Shown in pieces: positions 16,001 through 24,097 of a DNA stretch of 64,000 nt. Position numbers and translations under genes: made by a program. The DNA lies in NCBI RefSeq assembly GCF_005938675.2, contig NZ_VCCH02000005.1, positions 1 to 64,000 of the forward strand. The letters are read 5' to 3'. The first letter of the stretch is position 1; every line of letters begins with the position of its first letter. This DNA is from Mycobacterium sp. KBS0706 (GTDB lineage Bacteria > Pseudomonadota > Alphaproteobacteria > DSM-16000 > Inquilinaceae). The notes beneath the pieces were generated by a model that made no database searches, was not told where the DNA came from, and saw only the letters and a program-made list of their open reading frames with translations.

Positions 16001-18297
16001 CCGGCATCGAGGCCGATGACCTCGAAGCGGGCGTCGGCGCCCTCGGCCAGCGAGCCGGAGAACAGCGGCTTCAGGCCGATCCAGGGATGCTCCTGCCGCA
16101 CCGGCAGGGTCATGGTCTCGTTGGCGGTGCGGCCGCTGGAATCGAACACCGCGGTGCGGATCTCGGCCTCGAGCGGCACGGTGGTGTCGGGCAGGCCGTC
16201 CAACAGGATGTCGACCCGGCTCTGGCCCGCGGCATCGGTGGCCGGGGTGGTGATCGGGCGGGTGCGCGGCGAGAAGGCGTCCTGCACCAGGCCGAACTTG
16301 TAGTCGGAATAGTCCGGGAAGGGCTGGGCCGCCTGCTGCAGGGTCAGGCTGGCCTCGGTGGCCAGCTCGGCCGCCGGGGCGCCGTACAGGAACTGGGCGT
16401 CGATGGCGACGACCGCCGGCTTGCTGACGCGCAGGTCCTTGGCGTCGGTCTTCAGGTCGACGCGGATCCGCGCCGGCACGAACTCCTCGACCTGGAACGG
16501 GGTGCTGCCGATGGCCTGGCCCTTCGGGTCGACATAGGCCTCGGCGGTCCAGGTGCCGGTATAGGCGCTGTCGGCCAGCGGCACGTCGATGCTGTAGGAG
16601 CCGCCGCCCTGGTCGGTCGCCTGCTGGACCTGGGCCTCGACCCCGTCCGGCCGGCTGATCTTGACCGTCAGCGGCACGCCGTCGATGGCGGCCGCGCGCT
16701 CGTTGCGCAGCAGCGTGGTCAGATGCACCGTCTCGCCCGGGCGGTAGACGCCGCGCTCCGGGTAGAGGAAGGCGTCGAGCGGCCCCGGCTCGGCCCGGCC
16801 GCTGACGCCGCGGTCGGACAGGTCGAAGGCCGGGCCGGTCAGCTCGAGGAAGGTGAAGTCGCCGGAGCCATAGGCATAGACCGCGGCCGGCCGGTTGCCG
16901 CCCTGCCCGGCCATGACCCCGGCCGGGAAGGTGGCGAGGCCGCCGGCATCGGTCTCGGCCTCGCCCAGCACCGCATTGTTGCGGGCGAGCAGGGCGAGCT
17001 TGACGCCCGGTTGCGCCTTCGCCGAGGACAGCGAGCGCGTGGCGACGGTCAGCCCCTGCTGGCCGGAGAAGCTGGCGAGGCCGAGATCGGTGACCACGAT
17101 CCACTGCGTGCCGGGGGTCTGGTAGCTGTCCTCGTCCGCCTTGGCGTCGACCGCCGACAGCAGGTAGACGCCCGGCTTGGGCTGCGGCAGCACCGTGTCC
17201 ATCGGCACGCCGGTGACCACCGCCTTGTTGGTCTCGCTCTCGACCGGCATGGTGCCGGACCACACCTGCTCGCCGGCATCCTGGGCCAGGCTGTCGACGT
17301 CGTAGCTCTCCAGCATCTGGCCGATGCGGCCCTGGGCCACCTGGTCGATCAGGTTGCGGTCGTTGATGCGCAGCAGGCGCAGCCGGACCTCGGAGATGTT
17401 GACCGTGGTCAGCGGCACGGTGCCCTCGCCGCCCTTGGGCAGGACATAGGCGCTGCCGCGGAACACCACGCTGGCCGGGCGGTCGTCGACCGTCAGGTCG
17501 AAGCTGTCATCGGCGGTCAGCGTGTCGCCGTCGACCGACTTGATGCCGGCCAGCAGCGTCACGGTGTAGGTCTGGCCGAAGGACACGCCTTCGAGGCAGA
17601 TCTGCTTGTCCGACGGGATCACCTCGACCGGCACGGCCGGCTCGATCCTGACGTAGTCGGAGTAGCGGACGGTGCGGCCGTCGACGATCGAATCGGAGAA
17701 ATCGGCGCAGAGCTGCGGCGCGTCGCGGTCGTTCTGGGCGTAGGTCGAGGTGACGCGGAAGCCGTACTGGTCGCGCAGGGTGTTGGCGTATTCGGTGTTG
17801 TCGTCGCTCGGCGCCAGCTGGGCGCCCTCGGCCGCGACCTTGATCGCCTCGCGGCCCTTGTCCTGCTGCTCCAGCCCGCGGGCCAGCAGGATCAGGGCGG
17901 CGCCGCGCAGCTTGTCGGTGCCGGCGTTGCTGTAGGCGGCGAAGGCGGCGTTCAGCCCGTCCTGCGAATAGGGGGAGCTCTGCTGCAGCGCCTGGGCCAG
18001 GCCGAACCAGGCGCCGGCGTCGGCGGGGCGCTGGCCGAGGATCAGCTGCCAGGCCGAGACCGCATCGTCCCAGCGCTCGCCCTTGGCGGCGTCGGCGGCG
18101 CGGGCCCGCAGCGCCTTGAGGTCGCGCTGGTCGGCGGGGGCGGCGCTGGCCTGCTGCTCCAGCTTCCTGGCATAGGCGGCGGCGCCGGCGGCGTAGCCGG
18201 GCGCCTGATAGGCCGAGGCGGCCGGGGGCATGGCCAGGGTCGCGGTCAGGAGCGCCGCCGCCGCGGCAAGAGTGGCGAAACGCAGCTTCAAGGCCAT
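13093..18297 (-). CDS. Bacterial alpha-2-macroglobulin family protein
   Basis: This 1734-aa protein has a Sec signal peptide (MALKLRFATLAAAAALLTATLA, cleavage near ASA|YQAPG), so it is periplasmic. A helical or TPR-like N-terminal region (about residues 30-190) is followed by MG-type domains. A bait-region stretch and the macroglobulin core come next, with the thioester motif GCVEQ (Cys about 1285). An alpha/alpha-toroid thioester domain and a receptor-like C-terminal domain complete it. Such proteins trap proteases that breach the outer membrane. No lipobox cysteine is present, unlike E. coli YfhM, and no penicillin-binding protein 1C gene, its usual partner, is adjacent. The ATG at 18297 is preferred to the TTG at 18309 because of a GGGGGA upstream. 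An equally long open frame on the opposite strand is an artefact of high GC. Confidence 0.93.
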   Translation of the reverse strand: MALKLRFATLAAAAALLTATLAMPPAASAYQAPGYAAGAAAYARKLEQQASAAPADQRDLKALRARAADAAKGERWDDAVSAWQLILGQRPADAGAWFGLAQALQQSSPYSQDGLNAAFAAYSNAGTDKLRGAALILLARGLEQQDKGREAIKVAAEGAQLAPSDDNTEYANTLRDQYGFRVTSTYAQNDRDAPQLCADFSDSIVDGRTVRYSDYVRIEPAVPVEVIPSDKQICLEGVSFGQTYTVTLLAGIKSVDGDTLTADDSFDLTVDDRPASVVFRGSAYVLPKGGEGTVPLTTVNISEVRLRLLRINDRNLIDQVAQGRIGQMLESYDVDSLAQDAGEQVWSGTMPVESETNKAVVTGVPMDTVLPQPKPGVYLLSAVDAKADEDSYQTPGTQWIVVTDLGLASFSGQQGLTVATRSLSSAKAQPGVKLALLARNNAVLGEAETDAGGLATFPAGVMAGQGGNRPAAVYAYGSGDFTFLELTGPAFDLSDRGVSGRAEPGPLDAFLYPERGVYRPGETVHLTTLLRNERAAAIDGVPLTVKISRPDGVEAQVQQATDQGGGSYSIDVPLADSAYTGTWTAEAYVDPKGQAIGSTPFQVEEFVPARIRVDLKTDAKDLRVSKPAVVAIDAQFLYGAPAAELATEASLTLQQAAQPFPDYSDYKFGLVQDAFSPRTRPITTPATDAAGQSRVDILLDGLPDTTVPLEAEIRTAVFDSSGRTANETMTLPVRQEHPWIGLKPLFSGSLAEGADARFEVIGLDAGGRPAALRGLRWDLVEEIHDYQWFSTDGHWDYKVVTRDRKVADGTVDVAPNAPAAIRQPVGWGNFRLDVYDPKGGGATSSRFYAGWWVSDDPNPTPDKLTVALDRTSYKAGDTARVRIEPPFAGDVLLFIANDRVLETRDVAVPADGATVEIPVSSDWGAGAYVLATAFRPSGEGGERRHGPGRAVGVAWFGIDVTERVLGVSIDAPAEIRPNQRLDLPLTVTGVPQGQGAWVTLAAVDEGILLLTDFQSPDPTDHYFGRRALGVEMRDAYGRLIISDGRRGQVRTGGDAAAQQMAGLPKRSTRTVALYSGILPVGADGRVTVPLDLPDFDGELRLMAVAWTPTALGAASTAMKVRDPVIAEIGVPRFLAPGDQAQLAFSLRNLSGPAGDYAVRVAAEGPLSVAAASAQFTQTVAAGAEARRPIPLTATASGVGKIRISVTGPDGFQRDRDWDLSVRPAQALTTDRIATLVQPNQSVVLNADLVKGFLPDTVQVFASFSTRPTFDIPGLLKALDDYPYGCVEQTTSKALPLLYVAKVAEKVDSGFKPDDVRRKVQGAIDRIMTAQQPAGGFGMWSPFGDANPWLSAYALDFLTRARAEGGYRIPERAYQRGVKYLANYLDWYEARTECTPASAYALYVVSRAGGGDVGTMRYYVDNCLPKYQTPVSQAQIAAAAAQFGDTARTARAFAAATSTERPENFYGDYGSPLRDHAATAALLHEAKQPQDEVLQQVDVAADLFARDRYWSTQDMTWLLIAADAALDGATPLSLDVAGKPVADPGILYRLNPEAAALAAGIMVKNTGSGPMRQVLTVRGVPAAPLPAGGDGFEITRTYLDRDGRPFDPAKTAVKQGDLVTVLLRGRATDDLDHQALVVDLLPAGLEIENPSVGNGAKLGDIADTLSDTQHVEMRDDRYVAAIDLAGDTRYFTVAYLARAVTPGRFALPAPYVEDMYRPQYNARGGFGALTVEARK

Positions 18298-18451
18298 GAG
18301 ATCCCCCAATCACGGTGCCCGGTTCGCCGGAGCCCCTGCGACAAACTATACGCGAGATCGCGTCGAAACCATGACGCAGCTGCGACGGCGGAACGCGCTC
18401 CCCCTGCCGCGGCGACGCGACTATGATCGCCCGTCCTTCGCGGAGCTGCCC

Positions 18452-18823
18452 ATGATTCGACCCCTGGCGATCGTCCTGCCGCTGCTGGTGTCCCCCGTCC
18501 TGGCCGCCGCCGCCTGGGCCGCCGACCCGCTGACCGGCGCGCAGATCCAGGCGCAGATCGTCGGCAACACGGTCGAAGGCACGGCCGGCGACGTCGAATA
18601 CACCGAATTCTACGCCACCGACGGCACCATCCACGGGCTGGGCGACGACGGGCCCTATGCCGGGCAGTGGTCGATCGAGAACGACCGGATGTGCTTCGAC
18701 CTGGGCGAGACCAAGGAATGCGACAAGGTCCAGCTGGACGGCAGCAAGATCCAGCTCTTCGCCGATGACGGGTCGCTGGTCGCGGTGGGGGAGCTGAAGC
18801 CGGGGAATCCGGGGAATCTCTAG
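18452..18823 (+). CDS. Small secreted hypothetical protein
   Basis: This 123-aa product has a clear signal peptide (IRPLAIVLPLLVSPVLAAAA, cleavage near AWA|ADPL). A ~95-residue mature domain has the look of a small beta-sheet fold: FYATDGTIHG, YAGQWSIEND and a cysteine pair in MCFDLGETKECD that could form a disulfide. Proteins of this type with a G-x-W-x-I-x-x-D-x-x-C-F pattern are common, uncharacterised periplasmic proteins in alphaproteobacteria. It is divergent from the alpha-2-macroglobulin gene and convergent with the EamA transporter gene, 4 bp from its stop. Function unknown. Confidence 0.82.
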   Translation: MIRPLAIVLPLLVSPVLAAAAWAADPLTGAQIQAQIVGNTVEGTAGDVEYTEFYATDGTIHGLGDDGPYAGQWSIENDRMCFDLGETKECDKVQLDGSKIQLFADDGSLVAVGELKPGNPGNL

Positions 18824-18827
18824 GGGC

Positions 18828-19721
18828 CTACGCCCCCTTCAGCTGCCGCTCGCGGTAGTAGATGAACAGGCCGGAGGCGATGATCACCAGGTTGCCGATG
18901 ACGATGTTCAGCATCGGCACGTCGCCCCAGATCGCCCAGCCGAGCGCCGCGGCGATGACGATGGTGGAGTACTGGTAGGGCGCCACCACCGCGGCCGGGG
19001 CCAGCGACAGCGCCTTGTTCATGCACAGATGTGCGCCCATCGCCACCACGCCGAGGCCCAGCAGCAGCGCCCAGTCGAAGCCGGTCGGCGGCACCCAGGC
19101 GAAGGGCACGGTGGCGGCGCCGGCCAGGCCGGTGCCGATGATCTGGTAGGTGATCAGGCCCAGCCCGCCGGTGTGGCGGACGCGGCGGGTGACGATCAGG
19201 ATCAGGCTGAACATGGTGGCGCCGGCCAGCGCGATCAGGGCCGAGGAGGACAGCGCCGCCCCGGTCGGGCGCAGCACGATCAGGACGCCGACGAAGCCGA
19301 TCAGCACCGCCGCCCAGCGCCGCGGCCCGACCTTCTCGCCGAGCAGCGGCACCGACAGCGCGGTCACGATCAAGGGCGCGGCCATGTAGAAGGTCATGAC
19401 GTCGGCCAGCGGCAGGCCGCGCACGGCGAAGTAGAAGGTCGCGACCTCGGCCGCCATCAGGACGACGCGCAGCAGGTTCATCCAGGGCTGGTCCGGCGTC
19501 AGCAGGCTGCGGAAGCCGCGGATCACCCAGGGCAGCAGCAGGATGAAGGCACCGATGCTGCGGATCAGCAGCACCTGGCCGACGGTGTAGTCGGCGACCA
19601 GCCACTTGCCCAGCGCGTCGTTGAAGGTGAACAGCGACATGCCGAGGAAGAACAGCAGGATGCCGGCGCCGTGCCCGCCCTCCGTCCGACCGTCCAGCTT
19701 CTGGGCGCCGATCGCCGCCAT
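18828..19721 (-). CDS. EamA/DMT-family transporter
   Basis: This 297-aa integral membrane protein has about ten hydrophobic helices in two homologous halves, the usual layout of two EamA domains. Examples are ILLFFLGMSLFTFNDALGKWL in the first half and LALAPAAVVAPYQYSTIVIAAAL-like sequence in the second. Members export amino acids, metabolites or drugs, and the substrate cannot be read from sequence. The start at 19721 gives the normal short N-terminal tail; a frame extending to 19811 exists but adds non-family residues. It lies downstream of ispA, where many relatives carry dxs, and ends 4 bp from the convergent small secreted gene. Confidence 0.88.
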   Translation of the reverse strand: MAAIGAQKLDGRTEGGHGAGILLFFLGMSLFTFNDALGKWLVADYTVGQVLLIRSIGAFILLLPWVIRGFRSLLTPDQPWMNLLRVVLMAAEVATFYFAVRGLPLADVMTFYMAAPLIVTALSVPLLGEKVGPRRWAAVLIGFVGVLIVLRPTGAALSSSALIALAGATMFSLILIVTRRVRHTGGLGLITYQIIGTGLAGAATVPFAWVPPTGFDWALLLGLGVVAMGAHLCMNKALSLAPAAVVAPYQYSTIVIAAALGWAIWGDVPMLNIVIGNLVIIASGLFIYYRERQLKGA

Positions 19722-19850
19722 TCCCGCGTTTCCCCATTCCGTTCGCCCTTCTCTGCCCGAGGAATTTGTCGGACAGAAGCGGAAAGGCCACGGGCCGGGC
19801 ATGCAGGACACGAAGGCGGCCGTCCGGGCCGCCCTCGCGTCCGGCCGATG

Positions 19851-20744
19851 TCAGGCCTTGCGCTCGACCACGAAGCGGGCGACGGCGCGCAGCGCCTCGG
19901 CGCGCTCGCCGAACGGGTCGAGATGGCGGCAGGCCTGGTCGGCCAGCATCCGGGCCTGGGATTCGGCCCGTTCGAGGCCGAGGATCGAGACGAAGGTCGC
20001 CTTGCCGGCCGCCTGGTCCTTGCCCGGGGTCTTGCCGATCTCCTCGGCCCGGCCGCGGACGTCGAGCAGGTCGTCGGCGATCTGGAAGGCCAGGCCCATG
20101 TCGTGGGCATAGGCCTGCAGCGCGCCGCGCCGCGAATCCTCGACCTTGCCGAGGATCGCCCCGGCCTCGCAGGAGAACTCGAACAGGGCGCCGGTCTTCA
20201 GCCGCTGCAGCCGGGTGATGGCGCCGATCTCGGTCAGCGGCGTCTGCTCCGCCTGCATGTCGAGCGCCTGGCCGCCGACCATGCCGGCGGAACCCGATGC
20301 GCGGGCCAGTGCAGCGACGAGGGCGATGCGCACCTTCGGGTCGGCATGGGTCTCGCTGTCGGCCAGCACCTCGAAGGCCTGGGTCAGCAGCGCGTCGCCG
20401 GCCAGGATCGCGGTGGCCTCGTCATAGGCCTTGTGCGTGGTCGGCTTGCCACGGCGCAGATCGTCATTGTCCATCGCCGGCAGGTCGTCATGGACCAGCG
20501 AATAGCAGTGGATCATCTCGACCGCCGCGCCGACGCGCAGCGCGCAGCTTTCGGCGACGCCGAACAGCCGCGCGGACGATACCACCAGGAAGGGGCGCAG
20601 CCGCTTGCCGCCGCCCAGCGAGGCGTAGCGGATGGCTTCGGCCAGCGGCGGCTCGCCCGCCTGGGGCTTGGGCAGCAGGCGATCCAGGACGCGCTCGAGC
20701 TGCACGCCCGCCTCGGCCATGGCTTTGCTCAGATCAATCGACAA
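19851..20744 (-). CDS. ispA: Farnesyl diphosphate synthase (polyprenyl synthetase)
   Basis: This 297-aa enzyme carries GGGKRLRP (residues 44-51), the first aspartate-rich motif DDLPAMD (86-92), DEATAILAGDALLTQAFE and the second motif FQIADDLLD. These bind isopentenyl and allylic diphosphates through Mg2+. The short side chains before the first motif and the two-residue insert in DDxxxxD fit a short-chain (C15) bacterial FPP synthase. The start is a TTG at 20744 with GAGG 7 bases upstream, overlapping the end region of xseB, so the two are probably coupled. The next in-frame ATG would be at 20720. Confidence 0.93.
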   Translation of the reverse strand: MSIDLSKAMAEAGVQLERVLDRLLPKPQAGEPPLAEAIRYASLGGGKRLRPFLVVSSARLFGVAESCALRVGAAVEMIHCYSLVHDDLPAMDNDDLRRGKPTTHKAYDEATAILAGDALLTQAFEVLADSETHADPKVRIALVAALARASGSAGMVGGQALDMQAEQTPLTEIGAITRLQRLKTGALFEFSCEAGAILGKVEDSRRGALQAYAHDMGLAFQIADDLLDVRGRAEEIGKTPGKDQAAGKATFVSILGLERAESQARMLADQACRHLDPFGERAEALRAVARFVVERKA

Positions 20745-20753
20745 GACACGGCC

Positions 20754-21005
20754 TCAATCGAAATTCGCGGGTTTGGCGGTGACGGTGCCGTCGGCGGCGC
20801 GCGAGATCATCTCCACCCGCGCCTGCGCCTCGCGCAGCTTCGCCTCGCAATGGGCGCGAAGCAAGGCACCGCGTTCATAGGCCGATATGTTGTCGTCGAG
20901 CTTGCCCTGCCCCGCCTCGAGCTGGCGCACGATGGTCTCCAGCTCGGCGAGGGCGTCCTCGAAGCTCAGGCCCGCGATGTCGGCAGGGATGGGTCGATCG
21001 GCCAT
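20754..21005 (-). CDS. xseB: Exodeoxyribonuclease VII small subunit
   Basis: This 83-aa protein has the diagnostic XseB core: LSFEDALAELETIVRQLEAG, LDDNISAYERG and LREAQARVE. It forms the helical bundle that multimerises around XseA in the single-strand-specific exonuclease used in repair. The gene is directly upstream of ispA with a 9-bp gap, as in most proteobacteria. XseA is not in the window. Confidence 0.93.
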   Translation of the reverse strand: MADRPIPADIAGLSFEDALAELETIVRQLEAGQGKLDDNISAYERGALLRAHCEAKLREAQARVEMISRAADGTVTAKPANFD

Positions 21006-21068
21006 GGGCTGTCCGTTCTCATTCGGGCGGCGACAATAAGCGCGGTGAAGGAAAGAGGCAACGGGAGC

Positions 21069-22373
21069 TCAGCCGTTGGCGGCGAGCACCCGGCCGGCGA
21101 GGTAGAGCGAGCCGCAGATCAGCACGCGGCCGGGCGGGTCGCCGGGCCGGGCGGCGGCGGCGACCGCGGCGGTCACGTCCTCGGCCGTGGCGACATCGGT
21201 CAGGCCGACGGCGCGGGCGTGATCGGCCACGGCCTCGGCCGGCAGGCTTGCCTCCTCCCCCGGGATCCGCACGGTGCGGATGGACCGGACGAAGGGCGCC
21301 AGGGGCCGCAGGAACTCCTGCGGCTGCTTGCTCTCCAGCATGCCGCAGACCAGGTGAAGGGGCCGCTTGTCGAGCCCGCCGAGCCACTGCCCCAGCACCT
21401 CGCCGGCGCTGTCATTGTGGCCGCCGTCGAGCCACAGCTCCCAGCCCGGCGGCAGCAGGCCGGCGAGCGGGCCGCGGGTCAGGCGCTGCAGCCGCGCCGG
21501 CCATTCGACCGCAGCGAGGCCGCTTCGCACCGCCTCTTCCGGAATGTCGAAGCCGGCGAGGAGATCGCGCAGCCGGATCGCCGTGGCGGCGTTGGCGAAC
21601 TGGTGGTCGCCGGGCAGCGCCGGGCGGGGATAGGCACGATCGCCTGCCGCGGTGCGCAGGACGAAGCCGTCGGGCGCGGGAGCCACCGACCAGTCGCGGC
21701 CGGCAAGATGCAGCGGCGCCCCGGCGGATTCGATGTCGCGGGTCAGGACGGAAACGGCCGCGGCGCTCAGCTGCGGCGCCACCACCATCGGCACGCCGGG
21801 CTTGGCGATGGCCGCCTTCTCCGCGGCGATCGCCTCGATCGTGTCGCCGAGGAACTGCATGTGGTCCATCGAGATGCGGGTGACCGCGGTGGCGGCCGGC
21901 CGCGGCACCACATTGGTGCTGTCGTAGCGGCCGCCGAGGCCGACCTCGAGCAGCACCACATCGGCCGGCACCTCGGCGAAGCCCAGGAAGGCGGCGGCGG
22001 TCGTCGCCTCGAAGAAGGTCACCGGCTGGCCGGCATTGGCGGCCTCGACCCGCTCCAGCAGCTCGACCAGGGCGGCGCTGTCGATCAGCGCCCCGGCCAG
22101 GCGGATGCGCTCGTGGAACCGCACCAGATGCGGCGAGGTGTAGACATGGACGCGGTAGCCCGCCTGCTCCAGGAAGGCGCGCAGGAAGGCGGTGGTCGAC
22201 CCCTTGCCGTTGGTGCCGCCGATATGCACCACCGGCGGCAGGCGCAGCTGCGGGTCGCCCAGCGCCGCCAGCAGCCGCTCGGTGCGGCCCAGCGACAGGT
22301 CGATCCGCTTCGGATGCAGATGGGTCAGCCGGTCGAGCGCGGCCTCGACCGCGGCCGCGCTTGCGTCAGGCAC
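21069..22373 (-). CDS. folC: Bifunctional folylpolyglutamate synthase/dihydrofolate synthase
   Basis: This 434-aa Mur-ligase-fold enzyme adds glutamate to dihydropteroate and folates. [15 protein letters not shown] is the ATP-binding P-loop, [14 protein letters not shown] the dihydropteroate/folate-binding segment, and [11 protein letters not shown] the FolC signature. Start is a GTG at 22373, overlapping the accD stop by 8 bp. The accD-folC pair is the usual alphaproteobacterial order after trpFBA. Confidence 0.95.
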   Translation of the reverse strand: MPDASAAAVEAALDRLTHLHPKRIDLSLGRTERLLAALGDPQLRLPPVVHIGGTNGKGSTTAFLRAFLEQAGYRVHVYTSPHLVRFHERIRLAGALIDSAALVELLERVEAANAGQPVTFFEATTAAAFLGFAEVPADVVLLEVGLGGRYDSTNVVPRPAATAVTRISMDHMQFLGDTIEAIAAEKAAIAKPGVPMVVAPQLSAAAVSVLTRDIESAGAPLHLAGRDWSVAPAPDGFVLRTAAGDRAYPRPALPGDHQFANAATAIRLRDLLAGFDIPEEAVRSGLAAVEWPARLQRLTRGPLAGLLPPGWELWLDGGHNDSAGEVLGQWLGGLDKRPLHLVCGMLESKQPQEFLRPLAPFVRSIRTVRIPGEEASLPAEAVADHARAVGLTDVATAEDVTAAVAAAARPGDPPGRVLICGSLYLAGRVLAANG

Positions 22374-23307
22374 GATAGGCGGGCTCGCCCTCGATCGCGG
22401 CCGCGGCGGCGAGATCGGCCGGGTCGACCACGATATCGGCCGGTGCCGACGGCGCGCCGCCGGCCAGATGGCCGAGGGTGCGGATCAGCGTCTCGCGCAG
22501 CTCCTTGCGCACCACCACGACGTCGACCATGCCGTGGTCGAGCAGGTATTCGGCGCGCTGGAAACCCTCCGGCAGGGTCTCGCGGATCGTCTCCTCGATC
22601 ACCCGGGCGCCGGCGAAGCCGATCTGCGAGCCGCGCTCGGCGATGTGGATGTCGCCGACCATGGCGAAGGAGGCAGTGACGCCGCCCGTGGTCGGATCCG
22701 TCAGCACCACGATGTAGGGCAGGCCGGCGTCCTTGACCTGCTCGACCGCGATGATCGAGCGCGGCATCTGCATCAGCGACAGGATGCCTTCCTGCATCCG
22801 GGCGCCGCCCGAGGCCGGCACCACCACCAAGGGCGCGTGCTGCATCACCGCCAGCTTGGCGGCGGCGACCAGCCCCTCGCCCACCGCCATGCCCATCGAC
22901 CCGCCCATGAAGCTGAAGTCGAAGGCGGCGATCACGGTGTCGCGGCCGCCCATCTTGCCATGGGCGACGACGATGGCGTCGCCGGCGCCGGTCTTGGCCT
23001 GCGCCTTCTTCAGCCGGTCGGTGTAGCGTTCGGTGTCGCGGAACTTGAGCGGGTCGACCGCCGGCTTCGGCAGCTCGATGGTCTCGTAGGCGCCATCGTC
23101 GAACAGCATGGCGAGACGCTTGGCCGGAGCCAGCCGCATATGATGGCCGCAATGCTGGCAGACGTAGAGATTCGCCTCCAGATCGCGATGGAACAGCATC
23201 GCCTCGCAATTCGGGCACTTCGTCCACAGGTTGTCCGGCGTCTCCGGCCGGGACGAGGAGACGAGGGCCCGGATCTTCGGGCGGATGTAGTTGGTCAGCC
23301 AGTTCAT
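22366..23307 (-). CDS. accD: Acetyl-CoA carboxylase carboxyltransferase subunit beta
   Basis: This 313-aa subunit starts [15 protein letters not shown]. It carries the four-cysteine zinc ribbon [14 protein letters not shown]...CQHCGHH that binds mRNA/DNA and the complex. The carboxyltransferase (crotonase-fold) core follows, with [10 protein letters not shown] and [12 protein letters not shown]. With AccA it transfers carboxyl from biotin to acetyl-CoA, the first step of fatty acid synthesis. The start at 23307 is the family start; the frame extends to 23397 without family resemblance. It is split from trpA by the HigBA pair on the opposite strand. Confidence 0.96.
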   Translation of the reverse strand: MNWLTNYIRPKIRALVSSSRPETPDNLWTKCPNCEAMLFHRDLEANLYVCQHCGHHMRLAPAKRLAMLFDDGAYETIELPKPAVDPLKFRDTERYTDRLKKAQAKTGAGDAIVVAHGKMGGRDTVIAAFDFSFMGGSMGMAVGEGLVAAAKLAVMQHAPLVVVPASGGARMQEGILSLMQMPRSIIAVEQVKDAGLPYIVVLTDPTTGGVTASFAMVGDIHIAERGSQIGFAGARVIEETIRETLPEGFQRAEYLLDHGMVDVVVVRKELRETLIRTLGHLAGGAPSAPADIVVDPADLAAAAAIEGEPAYRA

Positions 23308-23396
23308 GGCGCGGTTTTCCGCCTTTCGGCCGGGCGCGTCAAGATAGGGCGCGATCCCTGTCCTGGCTGTCAGCCCCGACGCGCGGCTGTAATTCA

Positions 23397-23414
23397 TTGA
23401 CTTACATTACGTAA
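23397..23414 (+). promoter_or_regulatory. Candidate -35 element and palindromic operator before higB
   Basis: TTGACT at 23397-23402 could be a -35 box. It is followed at once by TTAC-attac-GTAA, which contains the perfect palindrome TTACGTAA (23407-23414). It ends 17 bp before the higB ATG. HigA-type antitoxins usually repress their own operon from such a site. Confidence 0.45.
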
Positions 23415-23431
23415 AGCATCACCTTACAGCG

Positions 23432-23710
23432 ATGATCCAGTCGTTCAGAAGCAAAGCGCTGGAGCAGTATTGGATCAACGGCGTCCGGAAGGGCATCAAT
23501 CCGGCATTCCTGCCGAAGATCAACCGGCAGCTGCAGGCCTTGAATGCGGCGGCAGCCCCTGGGCAGATGAATGTCCCAGGGTGGGGCTTCCACCCGCTGA
23601 AAGGCAATCGCAGCGGAGAATATGCCGTCAGCGTGAACGCGAACTGGCACCTGACATTCGGATGGTCCGGGCCAGACGCGATAGACGTCGATCTGGAGGA
23701 TTATCACTGA
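23432..23710 (+). CDS. higB: HigB-type (RelE superfamily) toxin
   Basis: This 92-aa product reads MIQSFRSKALEQYW..., with LPKINRQLQALNAA, GWGFHPLKGNRSGEYAVSVN and a C-terminal W-H-L-T-F block. This is the typical HigB/plasmid-maintenance-toxin layout of a small ribosome-dependent mRNA endonuclease. The toxin gene precedes its antitoxin gene, as usual for higBA. Stop and antitoxin start overlap as TGATG. The pair sits between trpA and accD, genes that are normally adjacent, and runs against them, which suggests insertion. Confidence 0.92.
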   Translation: MIQSFRSKALEQYWINGVRKGINPAFLPKINRQLQALNAAAAPGQMNVPGWGFHPLKGNRSGEYAVSVNANWHLTFGWSGPDAIDVDLEDYH

Positions 23711-24009
23711 TGGAACGCCATCCAGACATCGAGCCGACGCATCCGGGCGAGATCCTGCGGGACGATGTCCTCCCGGCGCTTCGGAAGTCGCAGACCGAAA
23801 TCGCCAAGCTGCTGCACATCAGCAGGCAGACGCTCCACGCCATCCTGAGCGAACAGGCCCCGATCACCCCCAGGATGGCCGTGAAGATCGGCAAGCTGTG
23901 CGGCAATGGACCCGAGCTGTGGGTCAATCTACAGGCCGCCTACGACCTTTGGCATGCCAAGCGCGAGGTGAAGACCGACGACATCCCGACGCTGGAAGCT
24001 GTCGCCTGA
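23710..24009 (+). CDS. higA: HigA-type antitoxin (XRE family)
   Basis: This 99-aa product starts ERHPDIEPTHPGEILRDDVL, the HigA hallmark HPGEIL. A helix-turn-helix follows (SQTEIAKLLHISRQTLHAIL), and GPELWVNLQAAYDLW is the conserved C-terminal block. It neutralises HigB and represses the operon through DNA binding. The ATG overlaps the higB stop by one base. Confidence 0.94.
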   Translation: MERHPDIEPTHPGEILRDDVLPALRKSQTEIAKLLHISRQTLHAILSEQAPITPRMAVKIGKLCGNGPELWVNLQAAYDLWHAKREVKTDDIPTLEAVA

Positions 24010-24046
24010 CCGGCTGGCGCAACATGGTCGATCATGGCGTGACGAG

Positions 24047-24066
24047 ATCCCCGCTTTCGCGGGGAT
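24047..24066. terminator. Hairpin between convergent higA and trpA
   Basis: ATCCCCGC-tttc-GCGGGGAT is a perfect 8-bp stem with a 4-base loop. It lies in the 88-bp gap between two convergent genes and could end transcription from both sides. There is no long T run, and similar palindromes are common dispersed repeats, so a repeat origin is equally possible. Confidence 0.5.
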
Positions 24067-24097
24067 GACGGAGGATAGAGGGCAGCGGGACGAACCC

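Noticed and set aside
12856-18426. A 1,856-codon open frame on the plus strand
   Set aside because: It is antisense to the alpha-2-macroglobulin gene, has repetitive Gly/Ala/Val/Asp/His-rich composition and no domain. In DNA of this GC content the opposite strand of a real gene is often free of stops.
19029-22679. A 1,216-codon plus-strand open frame across the transporter, ispA, xseB and folC
   Set aside because: It crosses several well-supported genes on the other strand and their gaps and shows only low-complexity sequence.
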